This document shows positions 34,556 through 42,634 of a stretch of DNA of 64,000 nt, piece by piece. Origin of the DNA: Sphingomonadales bacterium (GTDB taxonomy: Bacteria > Pseudomonadota > Alphaproteobacteria > Sphingomonadales > Sphingomonadaceae); the NCBI GenBank assembly GCA_016714795.1, contig JADKCA010000005.1, positions 248,001-312,000 of the forward strand, written 5' to 3'. Both the position numbers and the translations under genes were made by a program. Numbering within the stretch: position 1 is the first letter of the stretch; every line of letters starts with the position of its first letter. The notes beneath the pieces were generated by a model. That model had not been told where the DNA came from. It searched no databases and worked only from the letters and a program-made list of their open reading frames with translations.

Positions 34556-35473
34556 TCACCCCGCCCGCGTCAAATTCAAAAACACATCCTCCAGATCCGG
34601 CTCGCGCGTCGAGACATCCGCAATCCCGTACCCCGCCGCCTGCACGGCATCGAGCACCTGGCCCGCGTTCGCCACGCGCTTGGAATAGGTGATGGCGAGC
34701 ACGCGACCGGCTTTCAGTTCGGCCTTGTGGAAGATCGGGGAACGGGGGATGGCGTCCATGTCGCGGTCGAGCGTGATTTCCACGACCTTTTCCTGCGCCA
34801 TATCCACCAGTTCGCGCGTCGGCTTGTTGGCGATGACTTCGCCGTGGTTGATGATGGCGATGCGGTCACACAATTCCTCGGCCTCTTCGAGGTAATGGGT
34901 GGTCAGCACGATGGTGACGCCCGCGGCGTTCAGTTCGCGCACATAGGCCCAGAGGTGCTGGCGCAGTTCCACGTCCACGCCCGCCGTCGGTTCGTCCAGC
35001 ACCAGAATCGGCGGGGAGTGGACCATCGCCTTGGCCACCAGCAGGCGGCGCTTCATCCCGCCAGACAGGGTGCGGGCATAAGCGTGCGCCTTGTCATCCA
35101 GATGGACGGCCTTGAGCAATTCCATGGATCGGCGGCGGGCCGGGGGCACGCCATAAAGGCCGGCAACATTCTCCAGCGTTTCAAAGGGCGTGAAAAAGGG
35201 GTCGAACACAATCTCCTGCGGGACGATGCCGATGCTGTTCTTGGCATTGCGCGGATGAGCGTCGATGTCGAAGCCCCAGATGTCCGCTGTGCCGCTGGTT
35301 TTGGTCACCAGCCCGGCCAGAATGTTGATCGTGGTCGATTTGCCCGCGCCATTGGGGCCGAGCAGTCCGAAGATGCTGCCGCGCGGCACGTCGAAGGAGA
35401 CGCCCTTCAGGGCTTCCTTCCCCCCGGCATAGACTTTGCGAAGATCGGTGATGCGGATGGCGGCTTCTGTCAT
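34556..35473 (-). CDS. ABC-2 type transporter ATP-binding protein (no permease alongside)
   Basis: A 305-residue ATPase of the DRA/CcmA-like exporter group. Walker A GLLGPNGAGKST, signature LSGGMKRRLLVAKAM, Walker B ILVLDEPTAGVD and the H-loop LTTHYLEEAEEL are all intact, followed by the usual C-terminal extension of exporter ATPases (REPDLEDVFLNLTRAG). The partner ABC-2 permease normally lies next to such genes, but neither neighbour is one, so the partner must be elsewhere or lost. The start MTEAAIRITDLRKVYAGG fits the family. Confidence 0.9.
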   Translation of the reverse strand: MTEAAIRITDLRKVYAGGKEALKGVSFDVPRGSIFGLLGPNGAGKSTTINILAGLVTKTSGTADIWGFDIDAHPRNAKNSIGIVPQEIVFDPFFTPFETLENVAGLYGVPPARRRSMELLKAVHLDDKAHAYARTLSGGMKRRLLVAKAMVHSPPILVLDEPTAGVDVELRQHLWAYVRELNAAGVTIVLTTHYLEEAEELCDRIAIINHGEVIANKPTRELVDMAQEKVVEITLDRDMDAIPRSPIFHKAELKAGRVLAITYSKRVANAGQVLDAVQAAGYGIADVSTREPDLEDVFLNLTRAG

Positions 35474-35530
35474 GGTTCTTGCTTATGCCGCGTCCGGAAA
35501 AATGGCAACGGATGCAGGGTAAATGCCATT

Positions 35531-35536
35531 TTAACC
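35531..35536 (+). promoter_or_regulatory. TTAACC site 52 bp before DUF4402 gene 1
   Basis: TTAACC begins 52 bp upstream of ATG 35583, in the context TTTTAACCAGCTCTCC. The same hexamer begins 53 and 52 bp before the next two DUF4402 genes. TTAACC is the half-site of the alphaproteobacterial regulator CtrA and can overlap a -35 region; either reading is inference. Confidence 0.4.
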
Positions 35537-35582
35537 AGCTCTCCTTACCACGGGTTATGGACGCTTGCCTAAATGGACAGTG

Positions 35583-36134
35583 ATGTTGACCCGATTCCAG
35601 TCCATTCTCGCCTCGTTGGGGGCTTTGCTCCTGGCGCTTGCCGGTATGGCTGCGCCCGCGCACGCGGCGGGGGGAGCAGGGCCGATCACGACGATTGTGG
35701 TGAAGCCGCTATCCTTCTTTCCGGTCGATGATCTGAATTTCGGTTCGCTGCTGGCGGGCGCAACGGCGGGCACTGTGACTATCGCGCCCGATGGGACGCG
35801 GACATCAACCGGCGGCGCCGCACCAATTGGTGGCGGGTTCACGCCCGCGCGCTTTGCCGGCATGGGCACTTATAACCAGATCGTGAACATCTCGATGGCC
35901 GCCACGCCCATCACCATCACGCGCCAGACCGGCACCCAGACCATGCAGGTGCGGACCTTCACCATCGGCAGCTCTCCGACCACGCAGGTGTTGACGACCA
36001 CACCGCGCAGCTTCCGCATTGGCTCCGCCAGCGGCATCTTCCTGTTCTCGCTTGGTGCGCAGCTTGTGGTGGGGGCAAATCAGATGCCGGGCACCTACAC
36101 CGGCACCTACACCGTTGTTCTCAACTATATGTAA
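35583..36134 (+). CDS. DUF4402 secreted protein 1
   Basis: A 183-residue exported protein: signal peptide MLTRFQSILASLGALLLALAGMAAPAHA, then a beta-rich DUF4402 domain with the LNFGSLLAG motif (here DDLNFGSLL), ITRQTGTQTMQV, and the closing GTYTGTYTVVLNY. DUF4402 proteins resemble pilin-like or spore-coat-U-like beta sandwiches but have no proven role. The final YxGxYxVxxxY pattern looks like a terminal strand. First of three tandem paralogues in the same direction, each with its own upstream TTAACC site. ATG 35583 begins the signal peptide; an earlier TTG is less likely. Confidence 0.85.
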   Translation: MLTRFQSILASLGALLLALAGMAAPAHAAGGAGPITTIVVKPLSFFPVDDLNFGSLLAGATAGTVTIAPDGTRTSTGGAAPIGGGFTPARFAGMGTYNQIVNISMAATPITITRQTGTQTMQVRTFTIGSSPTTQVLTTTPRSFRIGSASGIFLFSLGAQLVVGANQMPGTYTGTYTVVLNYM

Positions 36135-36181
36135 GGCAGGAATTGCGCGGTTTGGCGCGGCTTGCTATCGGGCGTTGCATC

Positions 36182-36373
36182 ATGAGCATCCCAACCGAAA
36201 CCATCCAGGTCAACACCCGCCGCGTGATGTGCGACGGGGCGAGTGACATTCCCGGCGGCGCAGCCTTGGGCCATCCGCGCGTCTGGCTTGAAATAGACGA
36301 AAGCGGCATTGTCGAATGCGGCTATTGCGACCGGCGGTTCGAATTGTCCGGGGCGGTGGAAGCCGCGCACTGA
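36182..36373 (+). CDS. CHCC-type zinc-finger protein
   Basis: A 63-residue protein with the zf-CHCC pattern: C (RRVMCDGASD), H in LGHPRVWLEID, and the pair in VECGYCDRRFEL. The family includes the NDUFS6/NUMM accessory subunit of complex I in alphaproteobacteria, so a link to respiratory complex I is plausible but not shown here. ATG 36182 gives the typical short N-terminus. It lies between the first and second DUF4402 genes. Confidence 0.85.
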   Translation: MSIPTETIQVNTRRVMCDGASDIPGGAALGHPRVWLEIDESGIVECGYCDRRFELSGAVEAAH

Positions 36374-36392
36374 GCCTGTGGTTGATGCGGGG

Positions 36393-36398
36393 TTAACC
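36393..36398 (+). promoter_or_regulatory. TTAACC site 53 bp before DUF4402 gene 2
   Basis: Context GGGTTAACCCGCTCTCC, sharing the trailing GCTCTCC with the site before gene 1. Confidence 0.4.
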
Positions 36399-36445
36399 CG
36401 CTCTCCTCATGCTTGATTCGGGTTGGCGGGCGTAAGCCTGCCATC

Positions 36446-36988
36446 GTGACCGCTCTCAAGTCCCTGCACCGCAAGGTGATTCTGGCCGGTGCCCTGTGCG
36501 CCGGGGGCAGCGCTGTGCCTGCTGCCGCGCAGACAGTCACCGGCGTGCTGAATGTCGCCGTGGTGCGCCCCAACACGATCGTCGGCTATGAGGATCTGGA
36601 TTTTGGCAATGTCGCGCGGCCTGCCGCTGCGGGCACGCTGACGATGAATGCGCAGACCGGCGTGCTGACAACCGGCGGCGGACTTCTGACACTGGGTGGC
36701 ACGCCCGCGCAGGGCGAGTTTGTGGGCTATGGCACGCCTTTGCGCTTTGTCGTCATCAACGGGCCGGGCTCCATCACGCTCACGCGCGTCAGCGGCGCGC
36801 AGACCATGACCGTCAACAATCTGCGCATGAGCGTGAATGGCGGCACGCAGCGCAACATTTCCGGAGCGCACAGGCTGGATGCGGCGGGGTTCATCTTTCT
36901 GAAGATTGGTGGGCGTCTGAACGTGGGGGCCAATCAGATGGACGGGGCCTATATCGGCACCTACACGATCACCGCCAATTATCTTTAG
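36446..36988 (+). CDS. DUF4402 secreted protein 2
   Basis: A 180-residue exported protein with signal peptide MTALKSLHRKVILAGALCAG (GTG start at 36446) and a DUF4402 domain: YEDLDFGNVARP, GSITLTRVSGAQTMTVNNL, and the closing GAYIGTYTITANY. RMSVNGGTQRNISG is nearly identical to the matching segment of paralogue 3, showing recent duplication. An earlier TTG (36413) would place the signal peptide too far inside. Probably a surface or periplasmic structural protein; role unproven. Confidence 0.85.
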   Translation: MTALKSLHRKVILAGALCAGGSAVPAAAQTVTGVLNVAVVRPNTIVGYEDLDFGNVARPAAAGTLTMNAQTGVLTTGGGLLTLGGTPAQGEFVGYGTPLRFVVINGPGSITLTRVSGAQTMTVNNLRMSVNGGTQRNISGAHRLDAAGFIFLKIGGRLNVGANQMDGAYIGTYTITANYL

Positions 36989-37008
36989 CAGCAAATATTC
37001 TCGTGCCG

Positions 37009-37014
37009 TTAACC
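37009..37014 (+). promoter_or_regulatory. TTAACC site 52 bp before DUF4402 gene 3
   Basis: Context CCGTTAACCAGTGCCG, again at the same distance from the start codon as in genes 1 and 2. Confidence 0.4.
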
Positions 37015-37060
37015 AGTGCCGATAACGCTGCATGAGCATGATGCGGGCTAGTCTGGCAGA

Positions 37061-37588
37061 ATGCGAAGCTCCGCCCGCCTTGTCCTGATCAGCCTGATCC
37101 CCGTTCTGGGGATGGGGAGCGTTGCGCAGGCAAAGACCGGCACCGGAACGTCGACCGCGAGCATGCGGCGTGCGTTGACTATCACCAACACGCAGAGCCT
37201 TGCATTCGGGTCCCTCATCCGTCCCACAGCGGCCAGCAATGTCACGATCAACGCCCAGACCGCTGCCCGCACCAAGAGTGCCGGGATCAGCTGGGTCGGC
37301 GGCACCTTCAAGCGCGGGATATTCTCGGTCAACGGTACGCCCAACAAGATCGTCACGGTCTCGATGCCCAATTTCACGTTGCTCCGTGGCGGTGGCCCGC
37401 AGACGATGACAGTCAACACATTGCGCATGAGTGTGAATGGTGGCGGGCAGGCCACGATTTCCGGCACGCGCAATCTGGGGGCCACGGGTACGCTCACCAT
37501 CGGCATTGGCGGGCGGCTGAATGTGGCGGCCAATCAGGTGGTGGGGGATTACAGCGGAAACTATACGCTGACCGTCAACTACCAATAG
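37061..37588 (+). CDS. DUF4402 secreted protein 3
   Basis: A 175-residue exported protein: signal peptide MRSSARLVLISLIPVLGMG..AQA, then SLAFGSLIRP in place of the LNFG motif, PQTMTVNTLRMSVNGGGQ, and closing GDYSGNYTLTVNY. The ending is almost the same as that of the fourth paralogue (GDYSGNYSVVVNY, 51360-51887), which lies 14 kb away on the other strand. tldD follows 31 bp later and may be read from the same transcript. Confidence 0.85.
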   Translation: MRSSARLVLISLIPVLGMGSVAQAKTGTGTSTASMRRALTITNTQSLAFGSLIRPTAASNVTINAQTAARTKSAGISWVGGTFKRGIFSVNGTPNKIVTVSMPNFTLLRGGGPQTMTVNTLRMSVNGGGQATISGTRNLGATGTLTIGIGGRLNVAANQVVGDYSGNYTLTVNYQ

Positions 37589-37619
37589 GCAATCGGATTT
37601 GAGCGCCTATATAGGGCGC

Positions 37620-39041
37620 ATGACCAGTGATCCCCGCTCTTTCCTGTACCGCCCGGACGGGCTTGACCCCGAAGCCGCGCGCCGCCTGACCGCGCAGCTG
37701 CTTTCCAGATGCGACGATGGGGAACTCTATCTCCAATATCGCGCCACCGAAGCGTTCAGCTTTGATGATGGCCGCTTGAAGACGGCGGATTATTCGACCG
37801 CTGCCGGATTTGGCCTGCGCGGTGTTTCTGGCGAGATGACGGGCTTTGCCCATGCCAATGAGCTGAGCGAGGCGGCGATCCGCCGGGCGGGTGAAACGCT
37901 GACGCTGCTCGATCCCGCCAAGGGCCAGCCCGCACCGCCGCCGCGCCAGAACAACCGGCATCTCTACACCGCACAAGATCCGATGGGGCTGATCCCGTTC
38001 GCGGAGAAGGTGACCCTGTGTCAGACCATCGACGCAGCGGCGCGCGCGCGCGATCCGCGTGTGGCGCAGGTTTCGGTCGCGCTCTCCGGTTCGTGGAGCG
38101 TGGTGGAAATTGTCCGTGCTGATGGCTTTGTCGCCACCGATGTGCGCCCCTTGGTGCGGCTCAATGTCAGCATCGTGGCGGAAGCCAATGGGCGGCGCGA
38201 ATCCGGCAGCTTCGGGCTGGGCGGGCGGTATCTCTATGACGACCTGTTCAAGCCCGAAACATGGAACCGCGCGATTGACGAGGCGCTGGCGCAAGCGCTC
38301 GCCAACCTTGAAAGCGTGGATGCACCGGCTGGTGAATTCACCGTGCTGCTCGGCCCCGGCTGGCCGGGTGTGCTCCTGCACGAAGCCATCGGGCACGGGC
38401 TGGAAGGCGATTTCAACCGCAAGGGCAGTTCCGCCTTTTCCGGTCGCATCGGCGAGCGCGTGGCAGCCAATGGCGTGACGGTGGTCGACAATGGCGCGAT
38501 GGACGGGCGGCGCGGCTCGCTTTCGATCGACGATGAAGGCACACCGACCGGAGAGACGGTGCTGATCGAGAATGGCATCCTCAAAGGCTATATGCAGGAC
38601 CGTCTCAATGCCCGGCTGATGGGCGTGGAACCGACCGGCAACGGGCGCCGTGAGAGCTTTGCCCATGCGCCGATGCCCCGCATGACCAACACCTATATGC
38701 AGGGCGGGCAGGATGATCCGGCAGAGCTGCTTTCCCGCGTGAAGAACGGGATTTTTGCGAAGAGTTTCGGCGGCGGTCAGGTGGATATTGTCTCCGGCAA
38801 ATTCGTGTTCAGCTGCACCGAGGCCTACAAGATCGAAAATGGCAAGCTGGGGGCCTCCATCAAGGGCGCTACGTTGATTGGCGATGGCCCGACCGTGCTC
38901 ACCAAAGTGGTCGGAATCGGCAATGATATGGCGCTGGACGAAGGCGTGGGCGTGTGCGGCAAGGGTGGCCAGAGCGTGCCTGCGGGCGTGGGTCAGCCGA
39001 CCTTGCTGGTGGAAGGGCTGACGGTGGGGGGGACGGCGTGA
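37620..39041 (+). CDS. tldD: Metalloprotease TldD
   Basis: A 473-residue subunit of the TldD/TldE zinc protease that trims peptides (microcin B17 maturation, CcdA degradation in E. coli). The metal site HEAIGH spans residues 254-259 within LLHEAIGHGLEGDF; RTNTYMQGG-type (here MTNTYMQGGQDD) and GLTVGGTA ends are typical. Length is normal. ATG 37620 is chosen; an in-frame upstream start adds seven residues. The partner tldE (pmbA) is not in the window. Confidence 0.95.
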   Translation: MTSDPRSFLYRPDGLDPEAARRLTAQLLSRCDDGELYLQYRATEAFSFDDGRLKTADYSTAAGFGLRGVSGEMTGFAHANELSEAAIRRAGETLTLLDPAKGQPAPPPRQNNRHLYTAQDPMGLIPFAEKVTLCQTIDAAARARDPRVAQVSVALSGSWSVVEIVRADGFVATDVRPLVRLNVSIVAEANGRRESGSFGLGGRYLYDDLFKPETWNRAIDEALAQALANLESVDAPAGEFTVLLGPGWPGVLLHEAIGHGLEGDFNRKGSSAFSGRIGERVAANGVTVVDNGAMDGRRGSLSIDDEGTPTGETVLIENGILKGYMQDRLNARLMGVEPTGNGRRESFAHAPMPRMTNTYMQGGQDDPAELLSRVKNGIFAKSFGGGQVDIVSGKFVFSCTEAYKIENGKLGASIKGATLIGDGPTVLTKVVGIGNDMALDEGVGVCGKGGQSVPAGVGQPTLLVEGLTVGGTA

Positions 39042-39067
39042 GGGCCTGTTGAGCCTCTCCCGGTTTC

Positions 39068-39147
39068 GCCGTCCTGAGCTTGTTGAAGGACCGCTCTTGG
39101 AATTGTGATGCCAAAGCAAAACTGTCGTTCGACAAGCTCAGGACGGC
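39068..39147. repeat. Family D inverted repeat (GTCCTGAGCTTGT..GAAGGAC type)
   Basis: Left arm GCCGTCCTGAGCTTGTTGAA (from 39068) faces TTCGACAAGCTCAGGACGGC (to 39147). A partial copy is embedded in the fdsB remnant at about 62657-62683. Confidence 0.85.
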
Positions 39148-39257
39148 GGGGACTTGTTTGCTTCAATATATAGCCAGCAGGGCACCAGCCATTGCGCCTC
39201 CCGCGCGGCCTTGAGTTCGCGGGCCAACTGCCTGTCGCGGGCCGTCGAGATGCTCAT
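39138..39257 (-). CDS. Possible 39-residue protein ending in a family D repeat
   Basis: ATG 39257, preceded by AAGGGAAG, opens a frame MSISTARDRQLARELKAARE... WLVPCWLYIEANKSPPS with a TGA supplied by the right arm of the repeat at 39124-39147. The amphipathic basic helix followed by an aromatic segment looks protein-like, but no family is recognised and it could be the front of a gene cut by the repeat. Confidence 0.3.
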   Translation of the reverse strand: MSISTARDRQLARELKAAREAQWLVPCWLYIEANKSPPS

Positions 39258-39384
39258 GCTTCCCTTTATGCGCACGCGCTATGCACATCTGGTGTGAAGG
39301 TCGAACGCGGTGCTTCCCAATCTCCGCACTTGGCCTTACACACGCTCCCAATTCTCCAATCGCGTATCACAGGAGCAGGCAAGC

Positions 39385-40953
39385 GTGGCAGACGAAGGTC
39401 TTTTCATCGGCACCGGCGGCGGAACCCGTCAGGTCATCAATTTCAAGCGCGCCAACCGGCACGGGCTGATTGCGGGCGCGACCGGCACCGGCAAGACGAT
39501 CACGCTTCAGGTGATGGCGGAAGGCTTTGCCCGTGCGGGCGTGCCGGTGTTCGTCTCTGACGTCAAAGGCGATTTGTCCGGCATGGCCATGGCGGGCTCC
39601 CCCCAGCAGAAGAACCACCAGATTTTCGCGGATCGCGCCGCCGAAATTGGCGATACCGACTGGGTCTATGCAGAAAATAGCGTTCAGTTCTGGGACTTGT
39701 TCGGCGAACAGGGCCACCCGATCCGCACCACCATTTCAGAAATGGGGCCGCTGCTCCTCTCTCGCCTGATGGACCTGAATGAAGTGCAGGAAGGCGTGCT
39801 GACCATTGCCTTCCATGTGGCGGATCAGGAAGGGTTGTTGCTGCTCGATCTGGACGATCTCCAGACGATGCTGCTGAACGTCGCCGAGCGCGCGGATGAA
39901 CTCACCGCCACTTACGGCAATGTCTCCAAGCAGAGCGTGGGGGCCATTCAGCGCTCCCTGCTCCAGCTGCGCACGCAGGGCGGCGATGCCTTTTTTGGCG
40001 AGCCGGCGCTTGATCTCGACGATTTCTTCGTCACCGATGACAAGGGCCGGGGCGTGATCAACATCCTCGCCGCCGACAAATTGATGGCGAGCCCCAAGCT
40101 CTATTCCACCTTCCTGCTGTGGCTGCTGTCCGAATTGTTCGAACTGCTCCCCGAAGTGGGCGATCCGGACAAGCCCAAGCTCGTCTTCTTCTTCGATGAA
40201 GCGCATCTGCTGTTCAATGAATCGCCCAAGGCGCTGCTGGAAAAGATCGAACAGGTGGTGCGCCTGATCCGGTCCAAGGGTGTTGGCGTCTATTTCATCA
40301 CGCAGAACCCCATCGACATTCCCGAAACCGTGGCGGGTCAGCTCAACAACCGCGTGCAGCACAAGCTGAACGCTTTCACCCCGCGCGATGAAAAGGCAAT
40401 CCGGGCGGCGGCGGATACGTTCCGCGCCAATCCGGGTGTGGATGTGGCGACCGCGATTACCGAACTGAAGATCGGTGAGGCGCTGGTTTCGGTGTTGCAG
40501 GCCGATGGCTCTCCCACGCCGGTGGAACGCACGCTGATCAAGCCGCCGGCATCCCGGACCGGGCCGCTGACGCCCGAAGAGCGCCAGATCATGATCTCCA
40601 CCGACGCCGTGGGGGACAAATATGACGCGCTGGTGGATCGCGAATCGGCGGAAGAAATCCTGAAGGCGCGCGGCGAACAGGCCCATGCCGCCGCCGCTGC
40701 CTCCGAAGCGCAGGAAGAAGCCGCCAAGCAGCAGGCCATTGCCGACAAGGAACGCGCCAAGGCCGAAGCGCTCGCCGCCAAGGAAGCCGCGCGCGAAGCG
40801 GCCCGTCAGGCGCGTGAGGATGCCAAGCCCAGCTTTGCCGAAAAGGCAGTCAATTCGGCTGTGCGCTCGGCGGCAACGTCGGTGGGTCGGCAGATTGCGG
40901 GCTCGCTCGGCAAATCGCTGATCCGGGGCCTGTTGGGCAGCTTGTTGAAGTAA
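39385..40953 (+). CDS. HerA/YjgR-type DNA translocase-like ATPase (DUF853)
   Basis: A 522-residue FtsK/HerA-superfamily ATPase. Walker A GATGTGKT lies at about residues 30-37, Walker B LVFFFDEAHLLF near residue 270, and YFITQNPIDIPETVAGQLNNRVQHKLNAF in stretches corresponds to the sensor and arginine-finger region. The C-terminal 90 residues form an Ala/Lys/Glu-rich coiled coil (EEAAKQQAIADKERAKAEA) ending in a hydrophobic GSLGKSLIRGLLGSLL. YjgR homologues have unknown function, unlike HerA-NurA of archaea. GTG 39385 is chosen because AGGAG lies nine bases upstream. Confidence 0.85.
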   Translation: MADEGLFIGTGGGTRQVINFKRANRHGLIAGATGTGKTITLQVMAEGFARAGVPVFVSDVKGDLSGMAMAGSPQQKNHQIFADRAAEIGDTDWVYAENSVQFWDLFGEQGHPIRTTISEMGPLLLSRLMDLNEVQEGVLTIAFHVADQEGLLLLDLDDLQTMLLNVAERADELTATYGNVSKQSVGAIQRSLLQLRTQGGDAFFGEPALDLDDFFVTDDKGRGVINILAADKLMASPKLYSTFLLWLLSELFELLPEVGDPDKPKLVFFFDEAHLLFNESPKALLEKIEQVVRLIRSKGVGVYFITQNPIDIPETVAGQLNNRVQHKLNAFTPRDEKAIRAAADTFRANPGVDVATAITELKIGEALVSVLQADGSPTPVERTLIKPPASRTGPLTPEERQIMISTDAVGDKYDALVDRESAEEILKARGEQAHAAAAASEAQEEAAKQQAIADKERAKAEALAAKEAAREAARQAREDAKPSFAEKAVNSAVRSAATSVGRQIAGSLGKSLIRGLLGSLLK

Positions 40954-40963
40954 CATCATCAGC

Positions 40964-41049
40964 CATTGCGAGCGACGCGCGGCCATCCGGTGCGTTTCCG
41001 GCCAGTGCGTTTCCGGTCCAGTCCGGATTGCCGCGCTTCGCTCGCAATG
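40964..41049. repeat. Family C inverted repeat before the enoyl-CoA hydratase
   Basis: CATTGCGAGCGACGCGCGGC (from 40964) faces GCCGCGCTTCGCTCGCAATG (to 41049); the centre has a direct duplication of GTGCGTTTCCGG. It ends 11 bp before the AAAGGAG ribosome site of the next gene. Confidence 0.8.
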
Positions 41050-41070
41050 ACGACAAAAAAGGAGAACCCC

Positions 41071-41847
41071 ATGTCCCTCGTCACCCTTGATCGCGAAGAT
41101 GGCATTGCCATTGTCACTCTCAACCGCCCGGAAGCGATGAATGCGCTGTCCAAGGCGCTGCGTGCCGAACTGGCCGATGTGATGGTCTCGGTCGATGCGG
41201 ATGACACGATCCGGGCCGTCGTGCTGACCGGGGCTGGCGAGCGCGCCTTCACTGCCGGGCTCGATCTCAAGGAATTGGGGTCGGACACCAGCCATTTGGG
41301 GGCCGCTAATGATCAGGCGCCTGAAAGCAACCCGGTGCGCGCCATCGAGCAATGCAGCAAGCCTGTGATCGGCGCGATCAACGGCGTGGCCATTACCGGC
41401 GGGTTCGAAGTGGCGCTGGCGTGCGATATCCTGCTCGCCTCCACCAATGCCCGCTTTGCTGATACCCACGCGCGTGTGGGGATCATGCCCGGCTGGGGCT
41501 TGTCGCAGAAGCTCTCGCGCCTGATCGGGATCAGCCGCGCGAAGGAGCTCTCGCTCTCCGGCAATTTCCTCGATGCCGAAACGGCGGAACGCTGGGGCCT
41601 CGTCAACCGCGTTTACAAGCCCGACGAACTGCTGCCCGCCGCCAAGAAGCTTGCGACAGACATCGCGTCTGCCCCCGCGCATATGGTGCAGGCCTACAAG
41701 AAGCTGATCGACGCGGGCTATGCCAAGTCCTTCGCCAAGGGCATGGAGATTGAACACAAGGTCTCCAGCAAGGCCAACCGGCAGGTCAAAGCTGGCGATG
41801 TGGAAGAAAGCCGCAAGCTGGTGATGGAGCGCGGGCGCAAGCAATGA
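41071..41847 (+). CDS. Enoyl-CoA hydratase/isomerase family protein
   Basis: A 258-residue crotonase-fold enzyme. The oxyanion hole stretches are AFTAGLDLKELG and GVAITGGFEVALACD; the usual catalytic glutamates appear in the second (GGFEVALACD) and around HARVGIMPGWGLSQKLSRL. Presumably it hydrates or isomerises an enoyl-CoA; the substrate is not clear. AAAGGAG precedes ATG 41071. Its stop overlaps the metallo-beta-lactamase gene start (ATGA), so both proteins are made together. Confidence 0.85.
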   Translation: MSLVTLDREDGIAIVTLNRPEAMNALSKALRAELADVMVSVDADDTIRAVVLTGAGERAFTAGLDLKELGSDTSHLGAANDQAPESNPVRAIEQCSKPVIGAINGVAITGGFEVALACDILLASTNARFADTHARVGIMPGWGLSQKLSRLIGISRAKELSLSGNFLDAETAERWGLVNRVYKPDELLPAAKKLATDIASAPAHMVQAYKKLIDAGYAKSFAKGMEIEHKVSSKANRQVKAGDVEESRKLVMERGRKQ

Positions 41848-42596
41848 CGCTCGCCCTCTACGCCTTCAATTGTGGCTGGTTCCAGTGTCGGCCCGGTTAC
41901 TATATCGAGGGCGAACAGGGGGATTATCTGCGCGGGCCGGTGCCGTCCTATCTGATCGACCACCCCAAGGGGCGCGCGCTGTTCGATACGGGCATGAACG
42001 TGCGCTATCGCCGTGACCTTGAAACCGCATTGCCTGCCAACAAGTTCGGGCTGCAATATTTCGAAGGGATGGAGGTCGCTGCGCGGCTGAAGGCGATCAA
42101 TGTCGATCCCGCGAGCATCAATTGGATCATCAACTCGCACTTGCATATCGATCATTGCGGAGGCAATGCTACGCTGCCCAATGCCACCATCATCGTCCAG
42201 TCGCGCGAGTTGGCGGCGGCGCAGGCCGGGCAGGAAACCGGCCTCTATGAGGTGAAGGATTTCGGCACTGGCCAAACGGTGAAAGCCATAGACGGCGAGC
42301 ATGACCTGTTTGGCGATGGCAGTGTGCGGATCATTCCCACTTATGGCCACACGCCAGGGCATCAGAGCGCGCTTGTAAAGCTGCCTTCCGGCGCGGAGGT
42401 GCTGCTGGCGGCGGACTGCTGCTATACCGAGCGCAATCTGGACAAGATGGTGCTCCCCAACGCCACGGCAGACAAGGAAGCGGGGATGCGGACGTTCGAT
42501 CATCTTGCCCGATTGCGGCGCGATGGGGTGCGCATCCTGTTCGGGCATGATGGCAAGCAATGGGCCGGGGTGACGGAGAATGTGCCATTTGGGTGA
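41844..42596 (+). CDS. Metallo-beta-lactamase-fold hydrolase, N-acyl-homoserine-lactonase-like
   Basis: A 250-residue di-metal hydrolase with H99-x-H101-x-D103-H104 (NSHLHIDHCGGN) and later ligands in GHTPGHQSAL, LLAADCCY and GHDGKQW. The N-terminus (FNCGWFQCRPGYYIEG) and the SYLIDHPKGRALFDTG stretch resemble AttM/AiiB-type lactonases, which open the ring of quorum-sensing acyl-homoserine lactones or gamma-butyrolactones. Coupling by ATGA overlap to an enoyl-CoA hydratase suggests instead a catabolic lactone or thioester substrate. Both readings are open. Confidence 0.75.
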   Translation: MTLALYAFNCGWFQCRPGYYIEGEQGDYLRGPVPSYLIDHPKGRALFDTGMNVRYRRDLETALPANKFGLQYFEGMEVAARLKAINVDPASINWIINSHLHIDHCGGNATLPNATIIVQSRELAAAQAGQETGLYEVKDFGTGQTVKAIDGEHDLFGDGSVRIIPTYGHTPGHQSALVKLPSGAEVLLAADCCYTERNLDKMVLPNATADKEAGMRTFDHLARLRRDGVRILFGHDGKQWAGVTENVPFG

Positions 42597-42634
42597 GGGG
42601 TAGGGCAACCGACGCCAGCGGAAAATTGGCCCCC

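Larger units (their letters stand above)
39042..39384. other. 343-bp gap between tldD and the HerA-like gene
   Basis: Apart from the family D repeat and the possible 39-residue frame, nothing is recognised. The distal part carries the ribosome site AGGAG (39371-39375) of the next gene. Confidence 0.5.

Noticed and set aside
39736..41844. 702-codon open frame antisense to the HerA-like and enoyl-CoA hydratase genes
   Set aside because: Spans two well-supported genes and a repeat; no motif.
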